Part shown: positions 33,569-45,090 of the stretch, in pieces
How the letters are laid out: each line of letters starts with the position of its first letter
How positions within the stretch are numbered: position 1 is the first letter of the stretch
Assembly: GCA_032716605.1 (NCBI GenBank)
Contig: CM064485.1
Coordinates: 30,557,697 to 30,621,696, forward strand
Direction: 5' to 3'
Source of the DNA: Paralithodes platypus
Taxonomy: Eukaryota > Arthropoda > Malacostraca > Decapoda > Lithodidae
DNA: 64,000 nucleotides
Notes under the pieces: model-generated
Databases searched by the model: none
What the model was told of the DNA's origin: nothing
The model's input: only the letters and a program-made list of their open reading frames with translations
Made by a program: the position numbers and the translations under genes

Positions 33569-35348
33569 GAATCCTTGTTAATATATTTTACGTATTAACG
33601 GTACCCCAGCAAGTGATCTTGGAAATGTGTCTGACAATATTATTCACTCTGAACTCTTATGGACGGCAGCAAATAGCCTTCAGTTTTCATATACCGGTAT
33701 ATTTTTGTCAATAGGCCTAATGATGATTATAGTGTGCCATTAAAACATCAGTCTGACGCATAATTCCTGTTAGTTAATAAACCTGAAGACTGGTACACTA
33801 TCAGTGTCACAGACATCAGATTAATTATGAGTTGATAATACAAAATTATGCATTTTCTAGCTACAAAACAAAGTTAAAACTCACCTTTTAGGATCCTTTG
33901 GAAAGCGGAAAAAAGACCGGTCTCTATTCCATTTTGTATTATTGCAGCAGTTTATAGCTGAACATCCTGTAATTCCCATCGTGGAAACAATAATATGCCA
34001 TCAATATCCACGTGTACGAGAAACACACACCTCTCCCGCTTGAATGATGCCGCCAACTGTAGTGTTTATTCCTATCAGCCGCTAGGTGGCTAGTCTGACC
34101 CGTGCCGACCGGGCCGCCCATAAGGCTTGTCTGTCTTTCTCTGTATGGTCTTTGCTCCTGACTACTGAGCAAGGATAGTATAGAAGGAGAGGCGACTCTC
34201 TGCTTTTGGTTGTAGGCCCCTGATACTTACCCCATCTAACGTCAAGCACCCATCAATAGAGAACGGTTAATTTTGAACAGTAACTATACAGTTTATACCC
34301 CTCAATAGAGAATGTACCGTTCTTTAGAAAATGATTATATTCGAGCTATAACTATATAGTTTCTAATATATATAGGCTACCGCTTGCAGTACTCAATATC
34401 TCATAATTGTTCACATTCCATAATATGTCTAAATAGTAGGCTACTGTGGTATACTATCAATGGAAGTTAAATATCTATAAGATATAATCCAAATAAAATC
34501 AATCTAAATCGAATTACTCCATATCTAAATTGAATTGGATCTGAAACAAGCTAATTTATATCCAAAGGTCTCACATAATAAATGATATATAATATAGGGT
34601 AAGGTTATAAGGGTTAATATTAGCCAGGAATTAACTCACCAATAGTTCCACGTGGCAATGAGGCAAGGGAGAACATTTACCCAATATGGCGGACAATGGG
34701 GAGGCAAGACACCGGTCCCAAGACTCGAGTCAAGTGAAAGAAAGAATAAATGATTACATGGGAATGGACATGAATATTATGCTTATCTGTCAGTCAGTCA
34801 TGGCGTCGATGAGAGCGTCGTGATGGTGTAGCTGTTTGTATTGTGATTAGAGGCACAATAGCGCGATCAACTGAAGGTGGAAATTTGATGTTAACTGGTC
34901 GGTGTTTGTGAAGGCTCTGCTCTCTCTTCCTCAGAGGCACACCTTGCTGCTTTGGCAAATGCCAGGAGCCCAAATTATCGTACCGCATCTAGGTTGCTCT
35001 ATACGATAAATTATATTAATATATATATGATAAATTCATATATACTACATAAGACCATGGCAATATTGCTTAATAGCATATTAGGCCTTTTATAACTTAA
35101 CTTATTTACAATCTTATAATATACGATCTACTCGTCCTACGTCGTGCTGCAGGAGCAACCGTGACGTCACAGAAACATACGGGATCACAAAAGAGTCGTA
35201 GCCTATCGTATTTACGATAGCTACTGTTGTCACTCATGATGTTTTAATTGTGATCCCCATTCTGTCATTATCATTATTGTCCTACTTTATAGTCCATATG
35301 GTACTACAACTAATTATATTGTGCTACATTCCATGTATACAATCTAGT
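33569..35348. other. Duplicated flank left of DIRS A, no gene recognised
   Basis: Present in both copies (copy B 46724-50107). Contains small indels between copies, for example a 15-base repeat in copy B near 49618 and about 28 bases missing in copy B near 49949. The frame at 33939-34172 (minus) is open in both copies but shows no family features. Confidence 0.5.
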
Positions 35349-35354
35349 ATTTAA

Positions 35355-35667
35355 TAGGGCCCCTCCATCATTGACGACTTCGCCTATTAACATTAATAGT
35401 CTCCATTCAACATCCTGCGCCAGCAATTTGAATAACCCGCGCGGAAGATCATGGAGTACTCATCATAAGTGCACGCCTAATTCCCTTATGGGATCGTCAT
35501 TTTGATTGGGTACCCTACAGAAAAAAAACTCTGTAAAAAATAAAAAATAAAAGATAATTTAATATCTGTTATCATATGACTTGCCATATACGTGGATTTC
35601 TCATGCTTTATTTCTCATGCTTTGCTTCCCTGATACCAGGCCCCCTAGCGGCCATCTTCGTTCTTCC
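35355..35667 (+). repeat. DIRS A left inverted terminal repeat
   Basis: Begins AGGGCCCCTCC and ends near CTTCGTTCTTC. It is the reverse complement of 42998-43292 with few differences. Confidence 0.9.
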
Positions 35668-36919
35668 TTCTTCCGCGTCCCTCCTGATCACAGGGCTCGC
35701 CCAGTGTCTGCTTCATTCGACGTTCACAGAGCTTCTAGTGAGTCCTTACTCATTTATATATATCTGGGTTGCAGTAACAAGGTTTAGATTAGCTAGCACG
35801 GCTGCCAGATTGGTCGGTCCGCAGGAAGAGTGTGTTAAAATAGCGTACCATTGTCACAGGCGTCCAGGAGTCCCGGATGGGTGGACCGCGTGTGTTGTTT
35901 TATTTGTGTATGACGCCTTAGCTGTTGTGTTTACTTAGCTAGAAGGCGACCACGCTACAAGGCATGATACAGACTGTCAATATTGAGGATAGTACATGCC
36001 ACTTTCTACAATTATCAGCAAATGCTCTGGTTTAAGGGTATCTGCACGTGGTGCTCCACCTTCCAGGGTTCGTGTTTTGCTTAGGCCCCTTGTTGGGGGC
36101 CTCCCTCTTCATGGTGCGGCTGTGGGTTCTGGAGCGTCTTCGGCTGGGATGTGTTCGGGTCACGTGGTCATCATAATTAGGGGTCTCCGTCATAGGCTAC
36201 AGGTAATTTAGGTGTCTAAATTTTTCTGTTGTTATTGATTACATATATGTTTTCCCCCTGTGTTGGTTCGGGCATGCGAGCTCGAACCTTTGGGGCTTGG
36301 GAGACGTCCCTATTATGTCATGATGCATGTTATTTATGTGTGTGGGACTGCAGGAAAAGGGCTGTGCCATCCCTGTTTCCCGGCAGTTTTTGTCTGTTCC
36401 GGCGGCCCTGTGCGGTGGGTCCAAGTAGTCCGCCTCTGGCGGATAGGAACATTCAGAAGATCCCGGCGTGGTTTGGCTAAACCACACTCTCCCGGCGGAA
36501 TTGCATTTCTACCGGGGCTACCATCTCGGCTCGCCGAGTGAACTCACCCTGTCTGGCCTAGTGACACGTAACGACTTCATCGCCCGCGGCGACATCAGTC
36601 AAGTGTTCACTACGTGATATATTAGTTTTGCAAACTGGTTCGATACAATCACAACTTAATAAGGTCAAGGGACCTGTGATGCTTGTCACAGGTAAGTTTG
36701 TGAGAAACTCAGCTAGACAGATCCGGCGGAAGGTTAGAATAGTGGTGTACTTTTCACTAAGTATCCGGCGGATTTGAGATAGGATGTATAATACCTCACA
36801 GGTTATCCTTATGAGCATTGATTCCTGGAAATTTTCTTTCCAGACCCCCAGGCTACTTCTCCGGCGGAGTTGGCCATCGGATCCCGGCGGAGGAGGGGAC
36901 CCTCTCTTTGAACAGCACT

Positions 36920-39482
36920 ATGCCTAGATTTGATCTTTGCGCTACACCCACTTGTTCCCTCTTACCAGTGTTTTCTCATACTTTTTGCGCTAAATGTGTC
37001 AAGTGCCTCGATCGCTCATGCGGCGTGTGATTGTCGAAAAAGTGCGCCGTTTGTTCAGATTTAAAGTCCGCCTTGTTAGCTAAAACAGACCTTTCATGTT
37101 TGGCGGCTCTGCATGAAGTTAAAGCGACATTCAATACGTACGCTAAGGATGTTGCCCATAAGGCCCTCCAGTGTGCTGATGAGGTCCTATGGGAAAAGCT
37201 TATTATAAAGTCACCTTTAGTAAAACCCGGTCCCTCTAAAGCGGTCAGACCTAAGGTCAAATCTAAAGCCATAAGCAAAGAATTTGTCAATAGTAGTAGT
37301 GAGAGCGACGTCACGGAGGTCCCCTCCTCGGCCCGTGCCCGCGGCGGAAGTCGAGGTCCAGGTCGAAGTCCCCACGGCAACGCTTTCACCACTCTACCTC
37401 GGACTCTTCGAGGTCGCACAAACGCCGAAGAGAAGAGTATACCTCTTCAAGCAGCCGGCGGGAGACCACCCAACTGTCACCACCCACACCTCCCTCTGAC
37501 ACTCAGACACCCACTACTAGTGAGGAACATTTTAGGCATGTAACTTCTGATGTAACGTTTGCAATACCAAAATTATCTCTAGTTCCCAGGGGTGTGAGAT
37601 CAACAGGCCATAGTAGGGTACTGGCCGATCAATTTAAGGGTCGTCCGGCGGGGGTATAAATTATCTCTCCGATGGATCAGGACCCGCAGCCCTTGGCGGC
37701 AGGAGGTTACTGGCGCCATCCAGAACCATCACTCAATGTCATTCTAGAACAGACTGAGGATGGCAACACCAACGTGTTGCCATCTTTGGTGCCTGATTTG
37801 TCTTGGCCCCCTAGGGATCACGAGGACTCTCAAGAGTTAGCATCACATGAACTCTTGGAGCAGAGTGAGGAGCCGGCGGATCCTATGTTCTCCCCGGCTC
37901 CTCAGTTGCTTCCAAGTAATTATTCTGAAGCTAGTTCAAATTCATCCAAAGATCCCTCACGACAATGGATGACTTCGGACCAGGTAAATGACTTATTACA
38001 TAAGGTGTTACAGCAGTACCAACTCCCTGCCTCGTCAGATCAGCCGGTTATTACCTCAACTGCTCCCGCTAGTACTCCTGTGGTGAGACCATTAGATCTT
38101 CCGTCAATCTTGACGTCATCCCCTACCCCAGTGGTGGCAACGACCCCAGGTCCTATAGGACCGGCGGCGCTAGCTATGTCCAACCTGAGGGTGATTACTG
38201 ACGTTCAACTGCCCCCCTTAGACAAGTTACCGGTGAGGAAAGGCCCTATGCCTCTCCTCTATGGTGCTGATTGCTCTTGGGTACCTGTAGTACGAGAGAA
38301 CCCCCTTATAGCTCAACCATCTGTGTCAAGAGACCCTCCAGTCCCATAGAATGGTCCATAGAGATCAATAAGAACCTAAAATTTAGGGCTAAAGACGAAA
38401 CAGGGAGGGTGCTAGATGTTCTAATTAAAGGTGTACCTAGTTCCCTTAATCCGGCATATTTTGTGTATTCAGCTGCTCCAGCAGTTCCTTCCGCCGCTTC
38501 TGCACGACTTTTTGCTGACTGGTCGAAGGCTGATGGCATCAATGATGTCAAGGCCTTAAAAGCTCTTACGCCGGAGTTGGCTACAACCCCGGCTCTGGAC
38601 CAAGCTCAGAACCCGGTCCTGTAGATGCGGCAGTTAGGAGTCGGCCCGTGGGTGGATTGGGAAATAGAGGCCCAGGTATTTGCCACTACTATTACATCCA
38701 AAGTGTCACATCAAATTCCCCAAGAGAATCACACTTATTTTTCTCTACCAGTGTCCAAAGCAGAAGGGGTACCACCAGCCTTACTAACTTTTCTGGCGGC
38801 CCCCAAAGTATCATTGCATGCTTTAGATGACCCCTTTTCTCCACCACCACCTGCTCACTTGGAGCGAGATTTTAGGATACGAAATAAGGCTTACCGGATG
38901 TTCTCTCAATACTTGGTGAGCCATCAAGTAGCCGCCTCTCTAGCACGTACGATCTCTGCCATCACTAACCCCCAAATTCGGAAAGTCATTGAGCTGTCTC
39001 GTAGACTGTCACTTCAAAATGCCATTCAGTCCCTAGGCGACATTAGAATCGCGATTTTGGAGGCGGTACGAGCTCGCCAAGACTTGAGAGTGCATCTGGT
39101 AAAGAAGTTGCCGGCGGACATAGGTCGCCGGGTGATTCTCTCCCCGGTGCTTACGGCCACCCTTCTTAACACTGAAACTTGGAGCTTAGTCTTTAATTTG
39201 GTAAGCGGTTGGAAACAGGTTACCTCCCAAGCGAGGAAGGACACCCCCAAGAAACCCTTTCATAAATCAAGGGGCGGTCACAAGCAGTACCAAACACATA
39301 CTAAACAGTCATCTCGAGACCCCAAACCACCCCCTCAGCAGGGAGGTCCTCAGTACAAAATCAAACAAGGTAAGCCTCATGGGTATAAGGGTAAGGACCC
39401 ATATAAAGGTCATCAGAACACTGCACCAGCCAAAACTAGTCAAGCGTCCGATGCCAACACACCTCCCCCTCCAAAAAACTAG
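36920..39482 (+). pseudogene. DIRS A gag-like ORF1, broken
   Basis: Opens at ATG 36920 with a Cys-rich stretch (CATPTC...CAKCVKC...KKCAVC), then a Ser/Arg-rich segment, a Pro-rich middle (from 37672) and a basic Gln/Lys-rich tail ending at 39482. DIRS ORF1 is the presumed nucleocapsid protein. TGA 37028-37030, TAA 37657-37659 and TAG 38622-38624 interrupt it and are shared with copy B. A single-base C loss near 38347 is specific to copy A. Seven or more CCGGCGG words lie within it and its leader. Confidence 0.8.
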
Positions 39483-39519
39483 CCACTCATCCTCCCCACA
39501 TCCTGGAGTTGAGCTCAAA

Positions 39520-41394
39520 GACCCGGGATTGGGAAGTTGCCGTGACGGACGATCCCCGGTTGCACCTGGGGTCGTTCCGTTCATTCCGCTCAGCCTGGCC
39601 CAAGCGTACCTGGGCCAGAAAAGTAGTGAGCAAAGGAATTACCTGGCGATGGCTCCGGCGGCCCTGACTGTGTCAGCAGCCGCAGGAATATACCCCAGTG
39701 TCTCAGGAGGAGGAGGCCGTGTTACAAGAAATGATTGCCAAACGAGTCCTTATTCCAGTCAACGCATCCCAGCTAGCTTTCACGTCACACCTCTTTTTAG
39801 TGCCAAAAAGGGACAGTGTGCAGATGCCACCAGTTCTAGATCTCTCGCAACTGAACACATTTATAGAGAATTCACCCTTCAGGATGCTGACGATACAGCA
39901 ACTCAGACTCGCACTCCCGCCGCAAGGTTGGATGTGTTCGATCGATCTCAAAGATGCCTATTGGCATGTCCCTATAAACAAGAGGTTCCAAAAGTTTCTC
40001 GCTTTGAGAATCCGGCAAGAGACTTACGTCTGTCAAAGGATGCCATTCGGGCTGAACCTAGCACCAAGAGTTTTCACCAAGCTTGTCAGGCAAGCCCTTT
40101 TACCCCTATTAGTTCAAGGCATACAGGTGTTTTGGTATCTGGACGATTGGCTAGTAGTGGCAAACTCGTTAGAATTATGTCAGGACCATGTCAACCGAGT
40201 GTTAGCTCATGTACAAGCCCTAGGGTTCAAGGTGAACTTGGCAAAGTCACACCTTGTCCCCTCAAGGACGATTCAGTGGATAGGGCTGATCTGGGATACC
40301 GCCGCTCTGACTCTTACACAGAGTGCGGACAACCGCAACAGGTTTTGAAGGAAACTGTTCCAGTTCCTCCACAGTCTGGATAAGACCAGGAAAACGTGGG
40401 ATTCCCTGATCGGTTCTCTCAACTGGATACAATTAACTGTCAAACTAGGCCGACTAAAAACCAAGCGATTAATCCTGGAAGGCAACAAAGTGTTCCCTCT
40501 CTTGCCGGAGAAGAAATGATGGCCAATTCCTCCATTAATCCACAACTTGCTCTCGGCCTGGACCAAGCACGAAGTCCTCTACTCAGTCATGTCATGGGTT
40601 TCTCCCCAACCTACGGTATGGATAGACACGGACGCCTCGGGGTCCCTGGGGTGAGGATATCAGTCACGTCTAGGCCACCAGGGATAAGGCATTTGGGGGG
40701 CAAAAAGCAGGAGCTTTTAGTTCCCCTGTTCTTTCTCCAAACTCACGGCACGACTTTGAAGAACAAATCAATATCATTCAGAATGGACAATCAAACTGTA
40801 TTTTTTTGCATTCAGAAGCAAGGCTCAGTGAGGTCACGAGAGTTATTGAGAGTTTCAGAACAAATTTTTACCCTAGCAGACTCGCTAGGGATTCATCTGC
40901 ATGCCACATACCTCCCCGGCGTGGCGAACGTCTGGGCAGACGCTCTCTCTCGCCGACGGAGCACTTTAGTAGAATGGACAATCAAACAGGCGATCTTCAA
41001 CAAGATAATTGCAAAGCCGTCCCGTCCACAAGTAGACTTGTTTGCGTCAATGGAGAACCACAGACTGCCACTCTTTCTGACCCGTCACGGGGTAACCCCG
41101 GCGAGGGGACCCGATGCGTTGCTGGTGGACTGGAACAAGTGGACCTCGATCTATCTGTTTCCGCCACCAGACTCTGTGGTAATGTGCAAGGTCATTCACA
41201 AACTAAGGGATTACCGGGGCCGAGTAGTGCTGATCGCGCCCCTCTGGCCGGCTCAGGTATGGTACCACCAATTGCAACTGTGGTGCCGGACCCCGGTGTC
41301 CCTCCCGGTCTCCGCCTTCCACTTGGAAGCGATTGGCAACCTTCGGACCTCTCTCAGTTTTGCCTTATGGATATTTTCTCTGCCAAATGGCTAA
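39520..41394 (+). pseudogene. DIRS A RT-RNase H-methyltransferase ORF, broken
   Basis: The RT frame (clear from about 39698) shows SIDLKDAYWHVPI, RMPFGLNLAPRVFTKL and FWYLDDWL (DD at 40142-40147). RNase H and a DIRS-type Dam-like methyltransferase segment follow in another frame, with YLPGVANVWADALSR, QVDLFASMENHRLPLF and LIAPLWPAQVW, to the stop at 41392-41394. TGA 40517-40519 and the frame change near 40690-40720 are shared with copy B. TGA 40346-40348 is unique to copy A (CGA in B). The methyltransferase NPPY-like motif reads FPPPD, so activity is doubtful. Confidence 0.85.
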
Positions 41395-42350
41395 ATAAAT
41401 TTGGGCCTAGTGTCACTCAAAAGCTCATGAATCAGTACACCCCGTCTACCAGCAGACAATATCAATCACATTGGAAAACTTTTACGACCTGGATTGTGGA
41501 ATCAAGGCAGACGACTGCATCGACAGCCTTAGTGTTCAAATACTTAGATTATCTGTTTGAGCAGAAACATTTTTAGGTCATAACGTTAAAGAATTATCTG
41601 TCGGCCATTAGAACCCCCTTCCTTGATCTCACCGGCCTTTCCATACTGCAGGCGGAGGAGAAAGGTTTTATGAGGGCATGTTTCAAACTTCGTCCTCCTC
41701 CTCACCAACTCATGCCCACCTGGTCCCTTGATAAAGCTTTGGAATTGCTACAATCCCGCAAGTATAATCATGCGCCGGACTTTGACTCACTTTTTAAGAA
41801 AGCGGTTTTTCTCATGGCACTTGCCACTAGACACCGGGTATCAGAGCTGGCGGCGATGAGCAACGAACCAAACTGTTTCAGGTTTGGGAGGCTGCACGAC
41901 AATGTGCAAATCGCGCCGTCTCCCTCATTTATTGCTAAAAATGAACATTCAGACCATGTCTTTTCTGAATATTCAGTCCATGCCCTCAAGAGGGGCCTCA
42001 TTCATCACATGTTATGTCCGGTGCAAGCACTCACAAAGTTTATGAGGGCTGCGCAACCTCGCCATCCAGGTGCTTTATGGGTGAACCGAACAGGTACGCG
42101 TGCTACGAAACGGAAGTTAGCTTCATTACTAGTAGACATTATTAAGGAAAGCAACCCCGGCGTGTTAGGTCGGTCTCACGACATTAGGAAGTGGGCGGTG
42201 TCTCTCAGATTTTTACAATATTTTTCAATTGAGGATATTGCTAAGACCCAACTTTGGGCTTCCAACCATACATTCGTGACACGCTACCTGTCGGTCACTC
42301 TAGATAAACCAAAGCGTACTTGTGTAGCTTTACGGCAACGGGTACAGTAG
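41367..42350 (+). pseudogene. DIRS A tyrosine recombinase, one internal stop
   Basis: Starts at ATG 41367, overlapping the preceding frame by 28 bases. The core-binding half (TPSTSRQYQSHWKTF...) ends at TAG 41574-41576, and the same frame continues into the catalytic half. The catalytic residues are present: Arg in HRVSEL (41835), His and Arg of HDIR (42177 and 42186), Trp in LWASN (42255) and Tyr in RYLSV (42285). The recombinase integrates circular DIRS DNA. Only the linker stop, shared with copy B, disables it. Confidence 0.88.
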
Positions 42351-42824
42351 GTAGTATGTTTTATTAGTTGTTTGTTAAAAAGGGGGGGGGGGGGCTGTGC
42401 GGAATAAGGCCATATCCTTGGAGATTGTGATATATCACGAGCTGTGATAGGATGGGTTCTACAGTCCAGTATTTAGTCGTGTTTAATTTTAAGAGAGTTA
42501 TCACATAGTTGCAACTATGTCTATTTTTTACCAAAGTGCACAGTGAGATTACTGTACAATTAGTTTTAAGAACAGAGCAAGTACCTACTGCAGGGTCTCG
42601 CTCGGTAGGACACAGATGTGTCACACTCTTTTCATGCATAAGGTCGCCTGCAACGACCTTACCATGAGCAAGCAGTTTCTTAATGCCACGCACTGCTAGC
42701 AAATCTTTTATATCTTTTTTTATTTTGTATTGCATACAATAAAAATCTTAAGAAAATGTTATTCAGATATTCTTCCCTAAGGTTAGGATATTTTACGAAT
42801 GTCCCGCCTCCAGTCTTGATATTC

Positions 42825-42934
42825 AGGCGAAGTCGTCAATGATGGAGGGGCCCTATTAAATTATAGGTTTGATTCCCGAAGGGAAGTAGAGAAAACCTAA
42901 TATTTAGTAGGGCCCCGTAACCATTGACGACTCG
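42825..42934 (+). repeat. DIRS A internal complementary region
   Basis: The first part (GGCGAAGTCGTCAATGATGG...) is the reverse complement of the left terminus. The second part (from ATTATAGGTTTGATTCCC) is the reverse complement of the right terminus including its extension. Together they bridge the two ends, as required for circle formation in the DIRS1 replication model. Confidence 0.92.
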
Positions 42935-42997
42935 GGCCCTCCCAACCATCCCACTTCCCATTCGTTGATTTCCATAGTTTTTTCTTAGTATACAGTG

Positions 42998-43340
42998 AAG
43001 AACGAAGATGGCCGCTAGAGGGCCTGGTATCAGGGAAGCAAAGCATGAGAAATCCTCGTATATGGCAAGTCATATGATAACAGATATTTAATTATCTTTT
43101 CTTTTTTCTTTTTTACAGTTTTTATTCTGTAGGGTACCCAATCAAAATGACGATCCCATAAGGGAATTAGGTGTGCACTTATGATGAGTACGCCATGATC
43201 TTCCGCGCGGGTTATTCAAATTGCTGGCGCAGGATGTTGAATGGAGACTATTAATGTTAATAGGCGAAGTCGTCAATGATTACGGGGCCCTACTAAATAT
43301 TAGGTTTTCTCTACTTCCCTTCGGGAATCAAACCTATAAT
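42998..43340 (-). repeat. DIRS A right inverted terminal repeat with extension
   Basis: 42998-43292 is the complement of the left repeat. 43293-43340 extends beyond it and is represented only in the internal complementary region. Confidence 0.9.
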
Positions 43341-44229
43341 ATGTGCAGCAACTTCACCGTTTTCTGTATAAAATACTTTATCTACTAAAATGCAATTGCT
43401 ATATGTGTAGGTTACTCAACGTCTATATCTTGTATTGGTTTTGTTCCTTACATTTAAATATGTATCAGTATCTGTATGGATTTCGTCCATATATGTTCCC
43501 CATAGTGTTCGTACGTTTACTGAAAAGTAAATAATCAAACACACACACACTGTGAATCATACAGGTCCTCATATTACTTGCACTGCTTAATTGGTGAGGA
43601 GTAAATAAAGACATACCGGTACGCAATTATATTTTCTCTCGATGTTACGATGTTACGTGTTTACTATTCAGGTCGACCACTGCAGCACAATACAATGCTA
43701 GGGGAATTTCTCCACTACCGTTTATTGCTTTTCTGTGTATTCATGAATAATATTCTATAAGTAAGTAATTCCAAACTCACACTCCACAAAAACTAAGAAC
43801 ATAAAATTGAGAGTATGTCTTACATTAAAGATAACCGATCATATGAATGGCATATAATACAACGTGATTAGATTAAGCTATTTATTTATATTATTTAAAA
43901 CATCTGTAAATTGTGGAGCATCAGACGTCAGACGACCAACCACGCTATACTAGTCATCTTAAAAGTGGCTGCTTCACACAACACGGGACTGTACAGCTGA
44001 GCAGGTGTTTTCGTCTTCAGATTGATGTCAAGGTTCTTGAGCCATAACAAACATCTGTAATGACACAAATGCCAGCATTTATGAGTCAGCTATTTACCAA
44101 GATAATGTCTCTGGAATCTTGATTCAGTCAGCCATGATTATATTGTATATAGGCCTACTCGTATGTGAGTATACTATATACTGTATACTCGTAGATACAC
44201 CCTACTTATGACTAAGCACTTCACCTTAC
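43341..44229. other. Duplicated flank right of DIRS A, no gene recognised
   Basis: Non-coding by inspection. Relative to copy B it lacks 193 bases at 43630/43631. Confidence 0.5.
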
Positions 44230-44401
44230 CTTTGTGAAAGTGACATATGAAATGCTTTTGCTTTTGCTTGAATTTTCCACAAACAACACAGCTGTGACCG
44301 TGTTGTTTTGGTGCCGTGTTTGTATCTGCCGCCACGCCATCTGGCAGCTCCCAGTGACATTTGTAAGTGTGCAGACGATGTACCATCGATGGCAGAGCCA
44401 T
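44230..44401 (-). other. Putative first coding exon with splice donor, copy A
   Basis: On the minus strand ATG (44401-44399) opens a frame reading MALPSMVHRLHTYKCHWE, then a Cys/His-rich stretch (HSCVVCGK...HFICHFHK). This meets a consensus donor, AAAG|GTAAGG, with the intron starting at 44229. The frame is kept in copy B (59627-59798). I do not recognise the product, and no downstream exon was identified. It may be a host exon, a transposon exon or chance. Confidence 0.3.
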
Positions 44402-44450
44402 CTTCAGGGGTGCTTGGTCAAGACTAGGGATCAATTTGGAGCTCCTTTAA

Positions 44451-44930
44451 CACCTTATTGGCGGGCTAGGCGGTCTATTTATATGTACCGCCCAGCGGGG
44501 TGTTTTTAGCCAAAATAGGGCTGTTTACGTGATCATTTTCATGCCTAAATAAGACCCAGAGCGTAAAACAAGCATCTATCCCTGAAAGGGCATAAACAGA
44601 GCTTTCCAATGACACCACAACGATCCTTGTATGACCGCTAGTTTTCTTGCAACAACCGCGTAACACGAGTGCAAAAACCATGTAATTCGGTACTTTCCCC
44701 ATACATTTCACTATGTAGCGAGTGTGAGAGGGTGGAGGAGGGTGGGATTCATGTCAGTAGGAACGCCGCGGTGGTCTGGAGCAGTCATACGCTCGCTACT
44801 CTCCTGCCACCACTTGTCTCTCTCTCTCAGAAACATTACGTGCTGAAATTGCCACACGACTTATGGTGTGAGCCGCCACATAATCCAAATTTATTTAACT
44901 CGACTTATGTTGTGGGCCGCCAGTTAAGGG
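44451..44930. mobile_element. 480-bp TTAA-flanked element, present in copy A only
   Basis: TTAA at 44447-44450 and 44931-44934. Copy B has a single TTAA (at about 59844) with the same flanks, so this is an empty-site-verified insertion. The ends are CACCTTATTGGCGG and, complemented, CCCTTAACTGGCGG. Non-coding. A piggyBac-type MITE unrelated in sequence to the 438-bp family. Confidence 0.88.
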
Positions 44931-45003
44931 TTAAGAGCTCTATCCTTATTAAATTATTCTTGCTCCTGAGTCTACCCCTGAGGCAGTGTTGCCGGGGTAT
45001 GGA

Positions 45004-45090
45004 CGTTTCGTCACCATTCTGTTTCGTCACCAACCCGTTTCGTCCCCAGAAACCCGTTTCGTCACCAAAATTCCGACCCGTTTGGTCACC
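45004..45090 (+). repeat. GTTTCGTCACC minisatellite
   Basis: Five irregularly spaced copies of GTTTCGTCACC (one GTTTCGTCCCC, one GTTTGGTCACC) lie in 87 bases. The same array is in copy B at 59917-60005. Confidence 0.85.

Larger units (their letters stand above)
35349..43340 (+). mobile_element. DIRS1-like tyrosine-recombinase retrotransposon, copy A
   Basis: About 8.0 kb with the DIRS hallmarks: inverted terminal repeats (35355-35667 and 42998-43292), a right-end extension (43293-43340) and an internal complementary region (42825-42934) that matches both termini. The order is gag, RT-RNase H-methyltransferase, then tyrosine recombinase. DIRS elements replicate through a circular intermediate and integrate by YR, without target duplication. 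All three frames carry stops or shifts, most shared with copy B, so the element is dead. Confidence 0.93.

Noticed and set aside
33939..34172. A 77-codon minus frame conserved at 48718-48951
   Set aside because: The conservation is expected from the recent duplication, and there are no domain features.
39379..40383. A 334-codon open frame over the DIRS A RT
   Set aside because: The conserved RT motifs (IDLKDAYWH, YLDD) are in another frame; this frame is a shadow with no family features.
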